From Rufibacter latericius (GTDB taxonomy: Bacteria; Bacteroidota; Bacteroidia; Cytophagales; Hymenobacteraceae): a DNA stretch of 64,000 nt. The first letter of the stretch is position 1. Each line of letters opens with the position of its first letter. The stretch spans positions 248,001 through 312,000 of the forward strand of contig NZ_RJJD01000021.1 in assembly GCF_003721515.1 (NCBI RefSeq). Direction: 5' to 3'. The notes below the pieces were generated by a model. It saw nothing but the letters and a program-made list of their open reading frames with translations, had not been told where the DNA came from and made no database searches. Both the position numbers and the translations under genes were made by a program. Below are positions 19,014 to 26,578 of the stretch, one piece after another.

Positions 19014-19193
19014 TTATTTGTGGTAAAAGGTATGTCTTCTGTATCCGCCGGAGGAACTGCGTGAACCAGAGCCTGCCTCTGATTCCTCTTTGTCATCGCC
19101 CAGGAACCGGGTGCCGGTGAGTCCGGCGTAGGCAAAGTATCCCACCACGACAACCAGGTAGCCGATGAATATCTGTTTTATGTATTTCTGCAT
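19014..19193 (-). CDS. Small 59-residue single-span membrane protein
   Basis: Start ATG at 19191-19193, stop TAA at 19014-19016. The peptide begins MQKYIKQIFIGYLVVVVGYF, a single membrane span after a short basic head. It then runs AYAGLTGTRFLGDDKEESEA and a Ser/Gly/Arg-rich tail ending RRHTFYHK. It fits exactly between the DUF4178 gene (ends 19200) and DUF350 (starts 19009), leaving 6 and 4 bases. That packing, with a span where neighbours also have spans, is the main argument that it is real. No family recognised. Confidence 0.65.
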   Translation of the reverse strand: MQKYIKQIFIGYLVVVVGYFAYAGLTGTRFLGDDKEESEAGSGSRSSSGGYRRHTFYHK

Positions 19194-19199
19194 GCGAAC

Positions 19200-19967
19200 T
19201 TACTCCTGTTCATAAGGTGAATAATCGCTGTTCATCCAGCGGCTCTTTTCAAAGTTGTAGTGCCTGATGCCCTGCACCAGCGGCACCGCCGCCAGGAGCA
19301 ACAAAGCAATCCAGAAGTTAGACCAGATAGGCACATCCTGCACCAACATCAGGTCAAAGGTTTCTGGCAGACTGGCCCCTAAGGCTAGAGCCTCGCGGGA
19401 AGGTTGCAGGTACACCTGGTAAGTTCCGCTGGGAATGGAGGAAAGGATTTGATCAGTGCCGGGGCTCCCCTCGGTCCAGCGTTCGCCGCCTTCATATCCG
19501 CTGTAAAACTCCACCCCTACCTCTACAAAGTATTCGCGGCCCGTTTTCACGTTCAACAGCGAAATTCCTGTCGCAAACCAGGTGTTGGTGACGGGTGCCC
19601 GAAGGAATACCTGCAGGTTGGTGGAGCCCAGGAAAGAAGAACCTATGTCTATGGTTGGGCCGGGTAAAGGCATTAAGGTCCCTTTTCCTGCCTCTTCGGT
19701 AAGGGTAAAGGTTTTGTCTAGCAGCACCTTGTTCTGGTGGAAAGTAGACAGCAATACCTGAATCAACAGCAGAATACCCGCGGCCCAACCCGCCATGGTG
19801 GCAATATATTTAAAAGAGAAGTTCTGCGAGAAGGTTTCTACCGCCCCTACATCTATCCGGTCGGGCATATGCCCCTGGAGCGCGAAAGCTTGTTTCACCT
19901 CCTCAGGCTCTATGTGTTCTCCCAGCATCCAACTCTGCTCGGTTTTGTTCACGGCAAGGGTGACCAT
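19200..19967 (-). CDS. C-terminal part of a DUF4178 protein (probably split by frameshift)
   Basis: 255 residues. The first part, MVTLAVNKTEQSWMLGEHIE then PEEVKQAFAL, reads as the end of a DUF4178 domain. One membrane span follows (about 55-75), then a 130-residue beta-rich extracytoplasmic region, and a second span near the C-terminus (WIALLLLAAVPLVQGI). It overlaps the preceding gene by 19 bases in another frame, at a run of seven C (plus-strand G at 19971-19977). With one more base the two frames would join as IAPPYMVTLAV. So 19200-20554 is probably one gene with a one-base loss, a sequencing error or a phase-variable tract. Confidence 0.7.
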   Translation of the reverse strand: MVTLAVNKTEQSWMLGEHIEPEEVKQAFALQGHMPDRIDVGAVETFSQNFSFKYIATMAGWAAGILLLIQVLLSTFHQNKVLLDKTFTLTEEAGKGTLMPLPGPTIDIGSSFLGSTNLQVFLRAPVTNTWFATGISLLNVKTGREYFVEVGVEFYSGYEGGERWTEGSPGTDQILSSIPSGTYQVYLQPSREALALGASLPETFDLMLVQDVPIWSNFWIALLLLAAVPLVQGIRHYNFEKSRWMNSDYSPYEQE

Positions 19968-20554
19968 GTAGGGGGGGCTATATATTCCAGATGCTGGCTG
20001 TTGTCTTTGGTGATGTGCCAGAAGAACTCTCCTCGCGCAGACAGGACCTGGGACCGGTATTTATTATAAAGTTTGAACTCCCGATCCATGTAGTACAAAG
20101 CCGGAAGCGTTCTTTTGGCCCCGATGGAGAAATCAGAAATAAACCGGAAGAAGGTCCAGTGCCCGTCATACTCAGAAAGAAAAGAATACCCGTGCACCGG
20201 ATTAAAGAGCACGTACTCCCGCCAGCGGTATTTTAGATTCTGCTCTTTATACACCAAGAACCCAACGACCATATACAACACGCCTTGGATCCTTCCCTCG
20301 CTCCCGATAGGCAACAACGGGTCTCTTTTTTCCTTATCTACCTCCTGAATGGGTACCAACTTACCGTCCTGCACCTCAGACAGATACGAACACCGCTTGC
20401 AGACCACGCTTTTGGCTTGGGCAAATGTAAAAAGGGCAATGGAATTTTTGCACTGGGGGCAAATCACCTCCAACGGCTGCGCGGGAAGGATGCTTTTCTC
20501 TTTCACCTCAAAGCCATTCATGGTGTACCCGGGTTCCTTGAAGAGACAAATCAT
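19949..20554 (-). CDS. Zn-ribbon DUF4178 protein, N-terminal part
   Basis: 201 residues, or 190 from the ATG at 20521 (MNGFEVKEKSILPAQP), which is the likelier start because it overlaps the upstream gene by only 14 bases. A zinc ribbon (ICPQCKN and VVCKRCSY) is followed by a DUF4178 domain: GSEGRIQGVLYMVVGFLVYK, WREYVLFNPVHGYSFLSEYD. The frame ends abnormally in PPTWSPLP right after the C tract, where homologues continue into the segment encoded by the next frame. Function unknown; the family recurs beside speE-like and DUF350 genes. Confidence 0.72.
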   Translation of the reverse strand: MICLFKEPGYTMNGFEVKEKSILPAQPLEVICPQCKNSIALFTFAQAKSVVCKRCSYLSEVQDGKLVPIQEVDKEKRDPLLPIGSEGRIQGVLYMVVGFLVYKEQNLKYRWREYVLFNPVHGYSFLSEYDGHWTFFRFISDFSIGAKRTLPALYYMDREFKLYNKYRSQVLSARGEFFWHITKDNSQHLEYIAPPTWSPLP

Positions 20555-21155
20555 TTAAATCAACATACCAGCCTAGGTAGGCATGAGGCGTTTGGGAGTT
20601 AATGGCATGCACAATGCCCATCTGACCATCGGTCCGGAACAATTCCAGGGAAGTAAAACCCTGTTCCTGGAGGCCCTGCTCGGGCACCTCACCTTCCCAA
20701 TAGATATTTATCACCTTGTCAATGGTTTCTAATTCCAGGGGAATATCCATCAATCTGAGGTTCTCGCCAATGGCCAACCCAAACACCGGGGCTAAACCAG
20801 TGTAGCTTGATTCCTGAAAAAGGCTGTAGTTACCCGCCCAATCTCCCAGCCACCTTGTCTTCCCATCTTTAAACAAGAGGAACCAATGGTTTCGGTAACC
20901 TTCGGTAAAGAAATACTGAATGCGGCCAATCACCTCAAAGGCTTGTTCTTTAAACACGCCCGTACTCCCCACTTGTAGGATGCTTAACACCTCTTTCATG
21001 GGAAGGGCTTTCTGGAGGGCGGCTCCCTCTACTGCGGCTTTGCGCACAATAGCCCGGCAGGCAGGACAAACCTGAGACAAAGATAACTCGGTTCTGAAGA
21101 CAAGGGGGATATTACAGGAAGGACAAGGGAAAGGGGTACCCACAGGTGCCATCAT
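20508..21155 (-). CDS. Zn-ribbon DUF4178 protein (first gene of operon)
   Basis: 215 residues. The N-terminal zinc ribbon has CPSC at 11-14 and CPAC at 34-37. The DUF4178 domain has LQVGSTGVFKEQAFEVIGRI, HWFLLFKDGKTRWLGDWAG and a C-terminal strand-rich region. No membrane span. It is a shorter, soluble paralogue of the following gene, with which it overlaps, and both keep the ribbon-plus-DUF4178 order. It leads an operon of seven or eight minus-strand genes down to 14543. I infer a cytoplasmic partner or sensor of the membrane components; no activity is known for the family. Confidence 0.78.
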   Translation of the reverse strand: MMAPVGTPFPCPSCNIPLVFRTELSLSQVCPACRAIVRKAAVEGAALQKALPMKEVLSILQVGSTGVFKEQAFEVIGRIQYFFTEGYRNHWFLLFKDGKTRWLGDWAGNYSLFQESSYTGLAPVFGLAIGENLRLMDIPLELETIDKVINIYWEGEVPEQGLQEQGFTSLELFRTDGQMGIVHAINSQTPHAYLGWYVDLNDLSLQGTRVHHEWL

Positions 21156-21588
21156 AACTTTCTAGAGAATCAAATGCTGATTGTTGACAGACGACTGTCC
21201 TGTTTTTAGTTTGTTTTCCTAAAAATAAGACTAAAATGTTACATTCTAAATAGTGGCAGAACCTGCTGAAGCAATGTGCTACTTACTAACCAATTACCTT
21301 TTTTTGCCTACTTCCTCCCTGGATGGAGAACCTCTTGAAGGATTACCTTTTGGGAATAAAACTATTCTTATTCTATTCATTTCTAAGCATTTCATTTCTA
21401 GCCTCTTTCCAGGAAAACCAACTTAAAACGGCTTGGGAAGCCAACCCTTTCGGAACAGCTCCCCTTTTCCATCCTCAGGTTAGGCTGATGGTGTACAGGG
21501 TCTTCTTTCCTATGCTGAAATAAATTTTTAAAACTTCTTGCGGATCTCCTGAGTACCACTAACTTTGAAACTCAAAGTACTTTAAACA
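21156..21588. other. Divergent intergenic region between DUF4178 and XrtN units
   Basis: 433 bases. It holds a repeat copy at 21200-21238 and the operator-like dyad at 21561-21589. An open frame at 21323-21523 has no support and I do not call it. Confidence 0.4.
21200..21238. repeat. Dispersed intergenic palindrome, copy 5
   Basis: CTGTTTTTAGTTTGTTTTCC is followed by TAAAAATAAGACTAAAATG: both arms around TTTTCCTAAAA. Confidence 0.5.
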
Positions 21589-21589
21589 A
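21561..21589. promoter_or_regulatory. Operator-like double dyad before the XrtN-cassette membrane gene
   Basis: CTTTGA-AAC-TCAAAG (arms perfect) is directly followed by the perfect palindrome AAAGTACTTT, and the A of the ATG at 21589 is its last base. Nearly the same 29-30 bases recur at 22555-22584 at the start of the VIT-domain gene. The encoded winged-helix regulator is the natural candidate to bind both. Confidence 0.6.
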
Positions 21590-22218
21590 TGAGCACACAT
21601 CTACAACACCGGGAAAACCTCAAGGAAATCAGGAACATCATGGACCGGTCCTCCCGCTTTATTTCGTTAAGTGGTTTGTCGGGCGTATCTGCTGGGGTGT
21701 TTGCCTTGCTGGGTGCCGGGGTGGTGAAGTGGTACCTGGGGGACCATTACCTGATTTCGCGCTCGTTCTATAAAACAGCCCCTAATTGGGATACCATCAG
21801 GTTTCTGGGTACGGTTGCGGCCGTGGTGTTGGTGTTGGCCCTTGGCTCCGGCATTTACTTTACCAGGCGCAAAGCCCGGCAAAACCGCCAAACCATCTGG
21901 GACAACCAGGCAAGAAGATTGGTGATCAACCTATCCATCCCGCTGGCGGCCGGAGGAATTTTCTGCGGCGCCCTGCTTTTCCACGGACTCATTTACCTCA
22001 TTGCCCCCGCCATGCTTATCTTCTACGGATTGGCTTTGCTCAATGCCAGCAAATACACCCTGCGGGACCTCCGGTTCCTAGGGCTTTCCGAGATCGGGTT
22101 GGGGTTACTGGCCTGTTTCTTTATAGGGTACGGCCTGCTTTCCTGGACCATTGGGTTCGGGCTGTTGCACATCTTGTACGGCACCATCATGTATGTCAAA
22201 TATGAACGGAAGGAATAA
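21589..22218 (+). CDS. Multi-span membrane protein of the XrtN cassette
   Basis: 209 residues with about six hydrophobic spans after a charged N-terminus (MSTHLQHRENLKEIRNIMDR). Basic loops (YFTRRKARQNRQ) sit between spans 2 and 3 on the likely cytoplasmic side. No enzymatic motif. Eight bases separate it from the GTG of the downstream regulator, so they form an operon. Membrane-protein plus small winged-helix pairs are common in Bacteroidota, and the membrane partner may control or be controlled by the regulator. Function unknown. Confidence 0.75.
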   Translation: MSTHLQHRENLKEIRNIMDRSSRFISLSGLSGVSAGVFALLGAGVVKWYLGDHYLISRSFYKTAPNWDTIRFLGTVAAVVLVLALGSGIYFTRRKARQNRQTIWDNQARRLVINLSIPLAAGGIFCGALLFHGLIYLIAPAMLIFYGLALLNASKYTLRDLRFLGLSEIGLGLLACFFIGYGLLSWTIGFGLLHILYGTIMYVKYERKE

Positions 22219-22226
22219 ATGGACAC

Positions 22227-22535
22227 GTGAAGAACTATCTGGATTATATCAACAAAGCCTTTGAAAGCAAGGCGCGGCTGGGGATTATGTCTGTGCTGAT
22301 GGTCCAGGAGAAAGTAGAGTTCTCCAAACTAAAGGAAACCCTGCACCTCACCGACGGAAACCTGGCCAGTCACCTACGGGCACTGGAAGAAGCAACTTAC
22401 CTGCGGGTAGACAAACAATTTTTAGATCGAAAACCCAATACCACCTATGCCCTCACTCAAAACGGAAAACACGCCTTCCAACTGCACCTCGATGCACTGG
22501 AAAACCTTATTGTAAATCATAAACCAAACCCCTAA
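22227..22535 (+). CDS. Winged-helix transcriptional regulator
   Basis: 102 residues, starting at GTG 22227; the ATG eight bases upstream is in another frame and stops after three codons. The helix-turn-helix is in ARLGIMSVLMVQEKVEFSKL followed by KETLHLTDGNLASHLRALEE, with a wing DRKPNTTYALTQNGKHAF. This is the ArsR/MarR-like family of short DNA-binding proteins without a metal site. It is co-transcribed with the preceding membrane gene and precedes the VIT/exosortase pair. It probably binds the CTTTGA/AAAGTACTTT dyads at 21561 and 22555 (inference). Confidence 0.88.
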   Translation: MKNYLDYINKAFESKARLGIMSVLMVQEKVEFSKLKETLHLTDGNLASHLRALEEATYLRVDKQFLDRKPNTTYALTQNGKHAFQLHLDALENLIVNHKPNP

Positions 22536-22551
22536 CCAAATTTTTTTATCC

Positions 22552-25098
22552 ATGAACTTTGAACTACAAAGTACTTTAAAACAACAAACTCATGTGGCAC
22601 TTCCTCAACGGGTAGCCCCTAAACCGCTCCTTAAGGCCGGTCTCATCTGTATTCTCCTTTCTTATGGGCTTTTCCTTTTCCAGGAATGGCGGCTTTTAGA
22701 CACCGGTACCAAGGCAGAATCCCTTTTCCTGTTCAACTATCTGCTGGCTGCGGGGTACTTTATCGCCTTGCTCATTCAAAAGCTTTTCAGGTTTAAGAGC
22801 CCGCTCCATTTTCTGGACCATCTCATGTTATTCCTGGTGCTGGGCCTGATCAGTTGTTTTTCCCTGAATAAGGAAATGCAGATTTTCCAGCCTTCGGTAG
22901 ATTGGTTCACGGGTTGGCTAATCCTGGTTTCTATGGCCATGATCGCGTACGCTTTCCGGTTCTTCCTGCCCAGGGTGCTGCAGTTGGTGATGGTGTTTCT
23001 GCTGGGCACCGGCGTGGTGCTGCTGGGGTATTTCGCCGTTTACCTGGCTCCTTTCTACTGGATGGGCCTGATAGGTGCTCTGGCCATTGGCCTAGGGCTT
23101 CACCTCTTTGTTCCCCTAAGCGCGGTGGGCTGCCTGTTGGTAGTAGCCAAGCGGATGAAACAGGAAGACCCTGCGGTGGAACGCACTTTTGTGGTGGGTA
23201 TTCTGGTGCCGATGCTGTTTACGCTGGTGTACCTGAGCCTTTGGCAAGCGGGACACGACAAAATCAACCGGATTCTGAATTCCTATCAGGTGCAGGACCA
23301 TCAGGATCTTCCACGTTGGGTGGCGCTGAGCCAGCAGGTTCCCCATACGCCCATCTTTGAACGCATCGTGCAGACCGATCTGGTGTACCAGGCAGCCTCT
23401 GAGTCTTTTGAAGCATTTGGCACGCCCGAGCGCAGGTTTGAAGAGTTGCAGCGCCATGACCCGCTGGTGGTGCTGGCCACCCGTATTTTCGGGAAAACCC
23501 AGTTGAGCCAAGAGGAAAGAGTGAAAATCATGGAGAGTAGGTTTGACGCTCGCCATGCCGCCCAGGAACGCCTTTGGTCCGGCGATCACCTCACTACCAG
23601 CAATGTCATCACGCACGCCCAGGTGTACCCCCAGTTCCGCTTCAGCTACACAGAAAAAATCCTGACGATCAGCAATCACCGGCCCAATGGATGGGAACAA
23701 GAAGAGGCCATTTACACCTTCCATTTACCGGAAGGCAGCGTAGTCACCTCCCTTTCCCTATGGATTAACGAAAAAGAAGAAAAAGGCTATCTCACCACCC
23801 AAAGCAAAGCCGAGAAAGCCTACAAAACCATTGTGGGCGTGGAGGCAAGGGATCCATCGGTGGTTCATTGGCAGGAAGGAAATACCGTGAGTGTTCGGGT
23901 ATTCCCTTGCACGCCCCAGAAAAGCCGCCAGTTCAAGATTGGCATCACTTCTCCCCTGCGCCAGGATAACGGCCAACTAGTGTACGAAAGCATTTCCTTT
24001 GACGGACCATCGGTGAAAAACGCCGCAGAAACCGCCGTCATCAGGGTAGAGGACGAAGCCTCCAAGATCCAATTACCCGATGAATTCCAGAAAACCTCCC
24101 GAAACCGGTACGAGCGCTTCGGGGACTACGAACCAGACTGGGCATTCAGGATATCGGCCCCAGCCATTAGCTCCCGAAGTTTCTCCTTTGCCGGAAGGTC
24201 TTACCAGATGCAGGCGTACACTCCTACGTTTACCTCCTTCTCCCCCACCCGCATTTACCTGGACCTGAACAAAGCCTGGACCGAAGAAGAGTTCACCACC
24301 GTTTGGGCTGAAGCAAAGAAAGCAAGCGTGTATGCTTTCTCGGGCGGAGCCATGACAAAATTGACCGAGGAGAACCGGGCAGAGATTTTCCAGGAAGGAA
24401 GCCAGTTGAACTACTCCCTGTTTCCCCTGCACCTCGTCAAAGACCCTGCTCAAGCCCTGATCATCAGTAAAGGCACGCCAAATTCCCCAAATTTAAGTGA
24501 TCTGAAAGGCAGCCGTTTCTCAGATGATTTCGCGAAAACAGCCGTAAACCACCAGCCTATCCGCTTCTTTCACTTGGGCAACACGGTTTCGCCTTATGTC
24601 AAAACTATAAAAGAGCTGAGCCTTGTGCACTATGATCAAGGATCCCTTGAGAAACTAAGCCACCTGCTCAAGAAGAACCAGTTCCTTCAAACACCTTCTG
24701 ATCCAAACTCTATCCTTCTGAGCGAAGCCGGGGTGAAGATTACGCGGTCAGGTTCCCCTGATTCTACTACCAAAGGCCCTGACCATTTAATGCGGCTGTT
24801 CGCCTACAACCACCTGTTACAGCAGATCGGGCCGAAGTATTTTGAGAAGACTTACCTGGAAGAGAACCTGATTGAAGAAGCCACGCAGGCTAACGTGGTA
24901 AGCCCGCTGTCCAGTTTGGTCGTGTTGGAGACCCAAGAAGATTATAAGCGTTTCGGGATTGGGGAAAGCAAAGATAGCCTGGGGAATGCCATTGTGAAAT
25001 CATCTGGGGCCGTTCCTGAACCACATGAATGGGCACTCATCTTCCTGGTGATTCTGGTTGTGTCCTTTTCGGTTTTGAAACCTCGTTTGTTATCATGA
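22552..25098 (+). CDS. XrtN system VIT domain protein with C-terminal exosortase sorting signal
   Basis: 848 residues. The N-terminal third has about seven membrane spans (about 28-235). A VIT domain follows (about 370-510, with FHLPEGSVVTSLSLWINEKE and VSVRVFPCTPQKSRQFKIG), then a long alpha/beta region. The last 32 residues form a PEP-CTERM-like signal: VPEP at 821-824, a hydrophobic span (WALIFLVILVVSFSVL) and basic KPR. This architecture is the dedicated partner of exosortase N, whose gene overlaps by four bases (ATGA). It is presumably cleaved and processed by XrtN. The first codons overlap an operator-like dyad, so a GTG at 22594 is a possible alternative start. Confidence 0.9.
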   Translation: MNFELQSTLKQQTHVALPQRVAPKPLLKAGLICILLSYGLFLFQEWRLLDTGTKAESLFLFNYLLAAGYFIALLIQKLFRFKSPLHFLDHLMLFLVLGLISCFSLNKEMQIFQPSVDWFTGWLILVSMAMIAYAFRFFLPRVLQLVMVFLLGTGVVLLGYFAVYLAPFYWMGLIGALAIGLGLHLFVPLSAVGCLLVVAKRMKQEDPAVERTFVVGILVPMLFTLVYLSLWQAGHDKINRILNSYQVQDHQDLPRWVALSQQVPHTPIFERIVQTDLVYQAASESFEAFGTPERRFEELQRHDPLVVLATRIFGKTQLSQEERVKIMESRFDARHAAQERLWSGDHLTTSNVITHAQVYPQFRFSYTEKILTISNHRPNGWEQEEAIYTFHLPEGSVVTSLSLWINEKEEKGYLTTQSKAEKAYKTIVGVEARDPSVVHWQEGNTVSVRVFPCTPQKSRQFKIGITSPLRQDNGQLVYESISFDGPSVKNAAETAVIRVEDEASKIQLPDEFQKTSRNRYERFGDYEPDWAFRISAPAISSRSFSFAGRSYQMQAYTPTFTSFSPTRIYLDLNKAWTEEEFTTVWAEAKKASVYAFSGGAMTKLTEENRAEIFQEGSQLNYSLFPLHLVKDPAQALIISKGTPNSPNLSDLKGSRFSDDFAKTAVNHQPIRFFHLGNTVSPYVKTIKELSLVHYDQGSLEKLSHLLKKNQFLQTPSDPNSILLSEAGVKITRSGSPDSTTKGPDHLMRLFAYNHLLQQIGPKYFEKTYLEENLIEEATQANVVSPLSSLVVLETQEDYKRFGIGESKDSLGNAIVKSSGAVPEPHEWALIFLVILVVSFSVLKPRLLS
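22555..22584. promoter_or_regulatory. Second copy of the operator-like dyad, inside the VIT gene start
   Basis: This is the 21561-21589 sequence again, with small changes (CTTTGAACTACAAAG then AAAGTACTTT). It lies three bases inside the annotated ATG. Either the operator is intragenic or the true start is further downstream. Confidence 0.55.
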
Positions 25099-26462
25099 GC
25101 GCCGCTGCTAGCTTCCCTTTTGGGGGTTCTTTCCGGAAAACAGCCTTAAAGCCGGCTTTGGCCCTGGGAATTGGGTATGTACTGGTAGCAGGATTTTTCC
25201 TGCGCCAGTACCTGCTCTGGGACCCACAGTGGATTCTGGGGTTGGCCTTATTGCCCTTTATCACCCTGCCATCAGCCAAACGAAAGCCCTCCTTTTTAGT
25301 AATGATCGGGATGATTTGTCTGCTGACTTTGGCGGCCTATTTCAAGATCACGACTATTTACTTTTTCGGCCTGCTGCTGGCCTTCTGGTTTTTCCTGCAA
25401 TCTGCGTTGGGGAGATCTGGGGGATATGCGCTCCTGATGCTGGCCGTAGCCTCGCCTATTTTCAGGTATGTCTCCGAAATCCTTAGTTTCCCTTTGCGCC
25501 TACAACTCACCAAAGCTGCGGCAGGTCTCCTAGGTTTGGGGTACACCTCAGCCGAGGCAGTCGGGAACCTCATCCTCCTGGACGGCGAGGAGTTTTCCGT
25601 TGACCCGGCCTGCGCCGGCCTCCACATGCTGTCGTTCTCGTTTATGATCGGCATATTCCTGCTGGCGCACCTGCACAGAACGCAGCAGAAGCCCTGGAAA
25701 CTCTGGATGCTCGCCGCCCTTTTAACAGGTATGCTTTTCCTGAACCTGGTATCAAACCTCCTCCGGATTCTAGTGCTGGTTTTACTTAGGATCGGTCCGG
25801 AGGATTTTATGCACGATGCCGTTGGGCTGGTCTGCCTCGTGCTGTATGCCCTGGTTCCGTTTTTCTTCCTGGCCAGGTACATCCATTCCCGAATACGTTT
25901 AAAGGCTGATTTCACCAAAGAAGCCTTAAATCAGAAAAGCCTTTCTAAAGGAACATTAACTCTCCACCTGATGGTCCTTGTCTGCCTTACCGGCGTGGGA
26001 TATCTGGTCCAAACCGACCGGAAAGCCCCTCAACTAGCCACCGAGTTGACCCTACCGGGGTTTGAGAAAACGGTTCTTCTGGATGGGGTTACCAAACTTA
26101 CTAATGTGCAGGCCTTGGTTTACATGAAACCCGTAAGGGCTTTCTACTCTACGGAGCACCATCCCATGATTTGCTGGGAAGGAAGCGGGTATCGGTTCAA
26201 GAATGTGGCTGAGACGGAGATTGAGGGAAAAGTAATTTTCACCGGAATTCTGGAGAAAGGCAAAGACCAACTGCACACCGCCTGGTGGATGGACAATGGG
26301 CAACATCAAACCATTTCGCAAACAGATTGGCGGTGGCGCATGGCCCAAGGAGAACCGGCTTTCCATTTGGTAAATGTCACTTCTTCCACAGAGGCCATTC
26401 TTCTATCTCAGGTCAAGACTTTACTCAACACTTCGACAAAACAGGTTAGCCTAGGCAGGTAA
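25095..26462 (+). CDS. xrtN: Exosortase N
   Basis: 455 residues from the ATG at 25095, which overlaps the VIT-gene stop; the frame is open 66 bases further upstream, inside the VIT gene. About eight to ten membrane spans. The exosortase catalytic residues are present: C173 in DPACAGLHML, R224 in NLLRILVLV and H240 in DFMHDAVGL. The C-terminal 130 residues, after the last span, form an EpsI-like periplasmic domain (HHPMICWEGSGYRF). The enzyme is a membrane cysteine transpeptidase that recognises PEP-CTERM-type tails; here the likely substrate is the adjacent VIT protein. A strong hairpin terminator follows. Confidence 0.92.
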   Translation: MSAAASFPFGGSFRKTALKPALALGIGYVLVAGFFLRQYLLWDPQWILGLALLPFITLPSAKRKPSFLVMIGMICLLTLAAYFKITTIYFFGLLLAFWFFLQSALGRSGGYALLMLAVASPIFRYVSEILSFPLRLQLTKAAAGLLGLGYTSAEAVGNLILLDGEEFSVDPACAGLHMLSFSFMIGIFLLAHLHRTQQKPWKLWMLAALLTGMLFLNLVSNLLRILVLVLLRIGPEDFMHDAVGLVCLVLYALVPFFFLARYIHSRIRLKADFTKEALNQKSLSKGTLTLHLMVLVCLTGVGYLVQTDRKAPQLATELTLPGFEKTVLLDGVTKLTNVQALVYMKPVRAFYSTEHHPMICWEGSGYRFKNVAETEIEGKVIFTGILEKGKDQLHTAWWMDNGQHQTISQTDWRWRMAQGEPAFHLVNVTSSTEAILLSQVKTLLNTSTKQVSLGR

Positions 26463-26510
26463 GTAAACCTACGCCTCACCTGGTTCTTTCTCACAGCCTA
26501 GCCTGAAAAC

Positions 26511-26563
26511 GAGTCGCCCGTTTAGGGGTCATTTTCCAATAAATGACCCTAAACGGGCGACTC
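26511..26563. terminator. Long bidirectional hairpin, xrtN / MFS
   Basis: GAGTCGCCCGTTTAGGGGTC pairs with its complement across TTTTCCAATAAA with one bulged G, about 23 paired bases. It lies between convergent genes and has the same AT centre as the dispersed repeat family. Confidence 0.75.
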
Positions 26564-26578
26564 TGTTTCTTAGAAAAA

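Noticed and set aside
21323-21523. 66-codon plus frame with a hydrophobic stretch
   Set aside because: Lies in a divergent spacer, has no start context or family, and would put a gene across the likely operon promoters.
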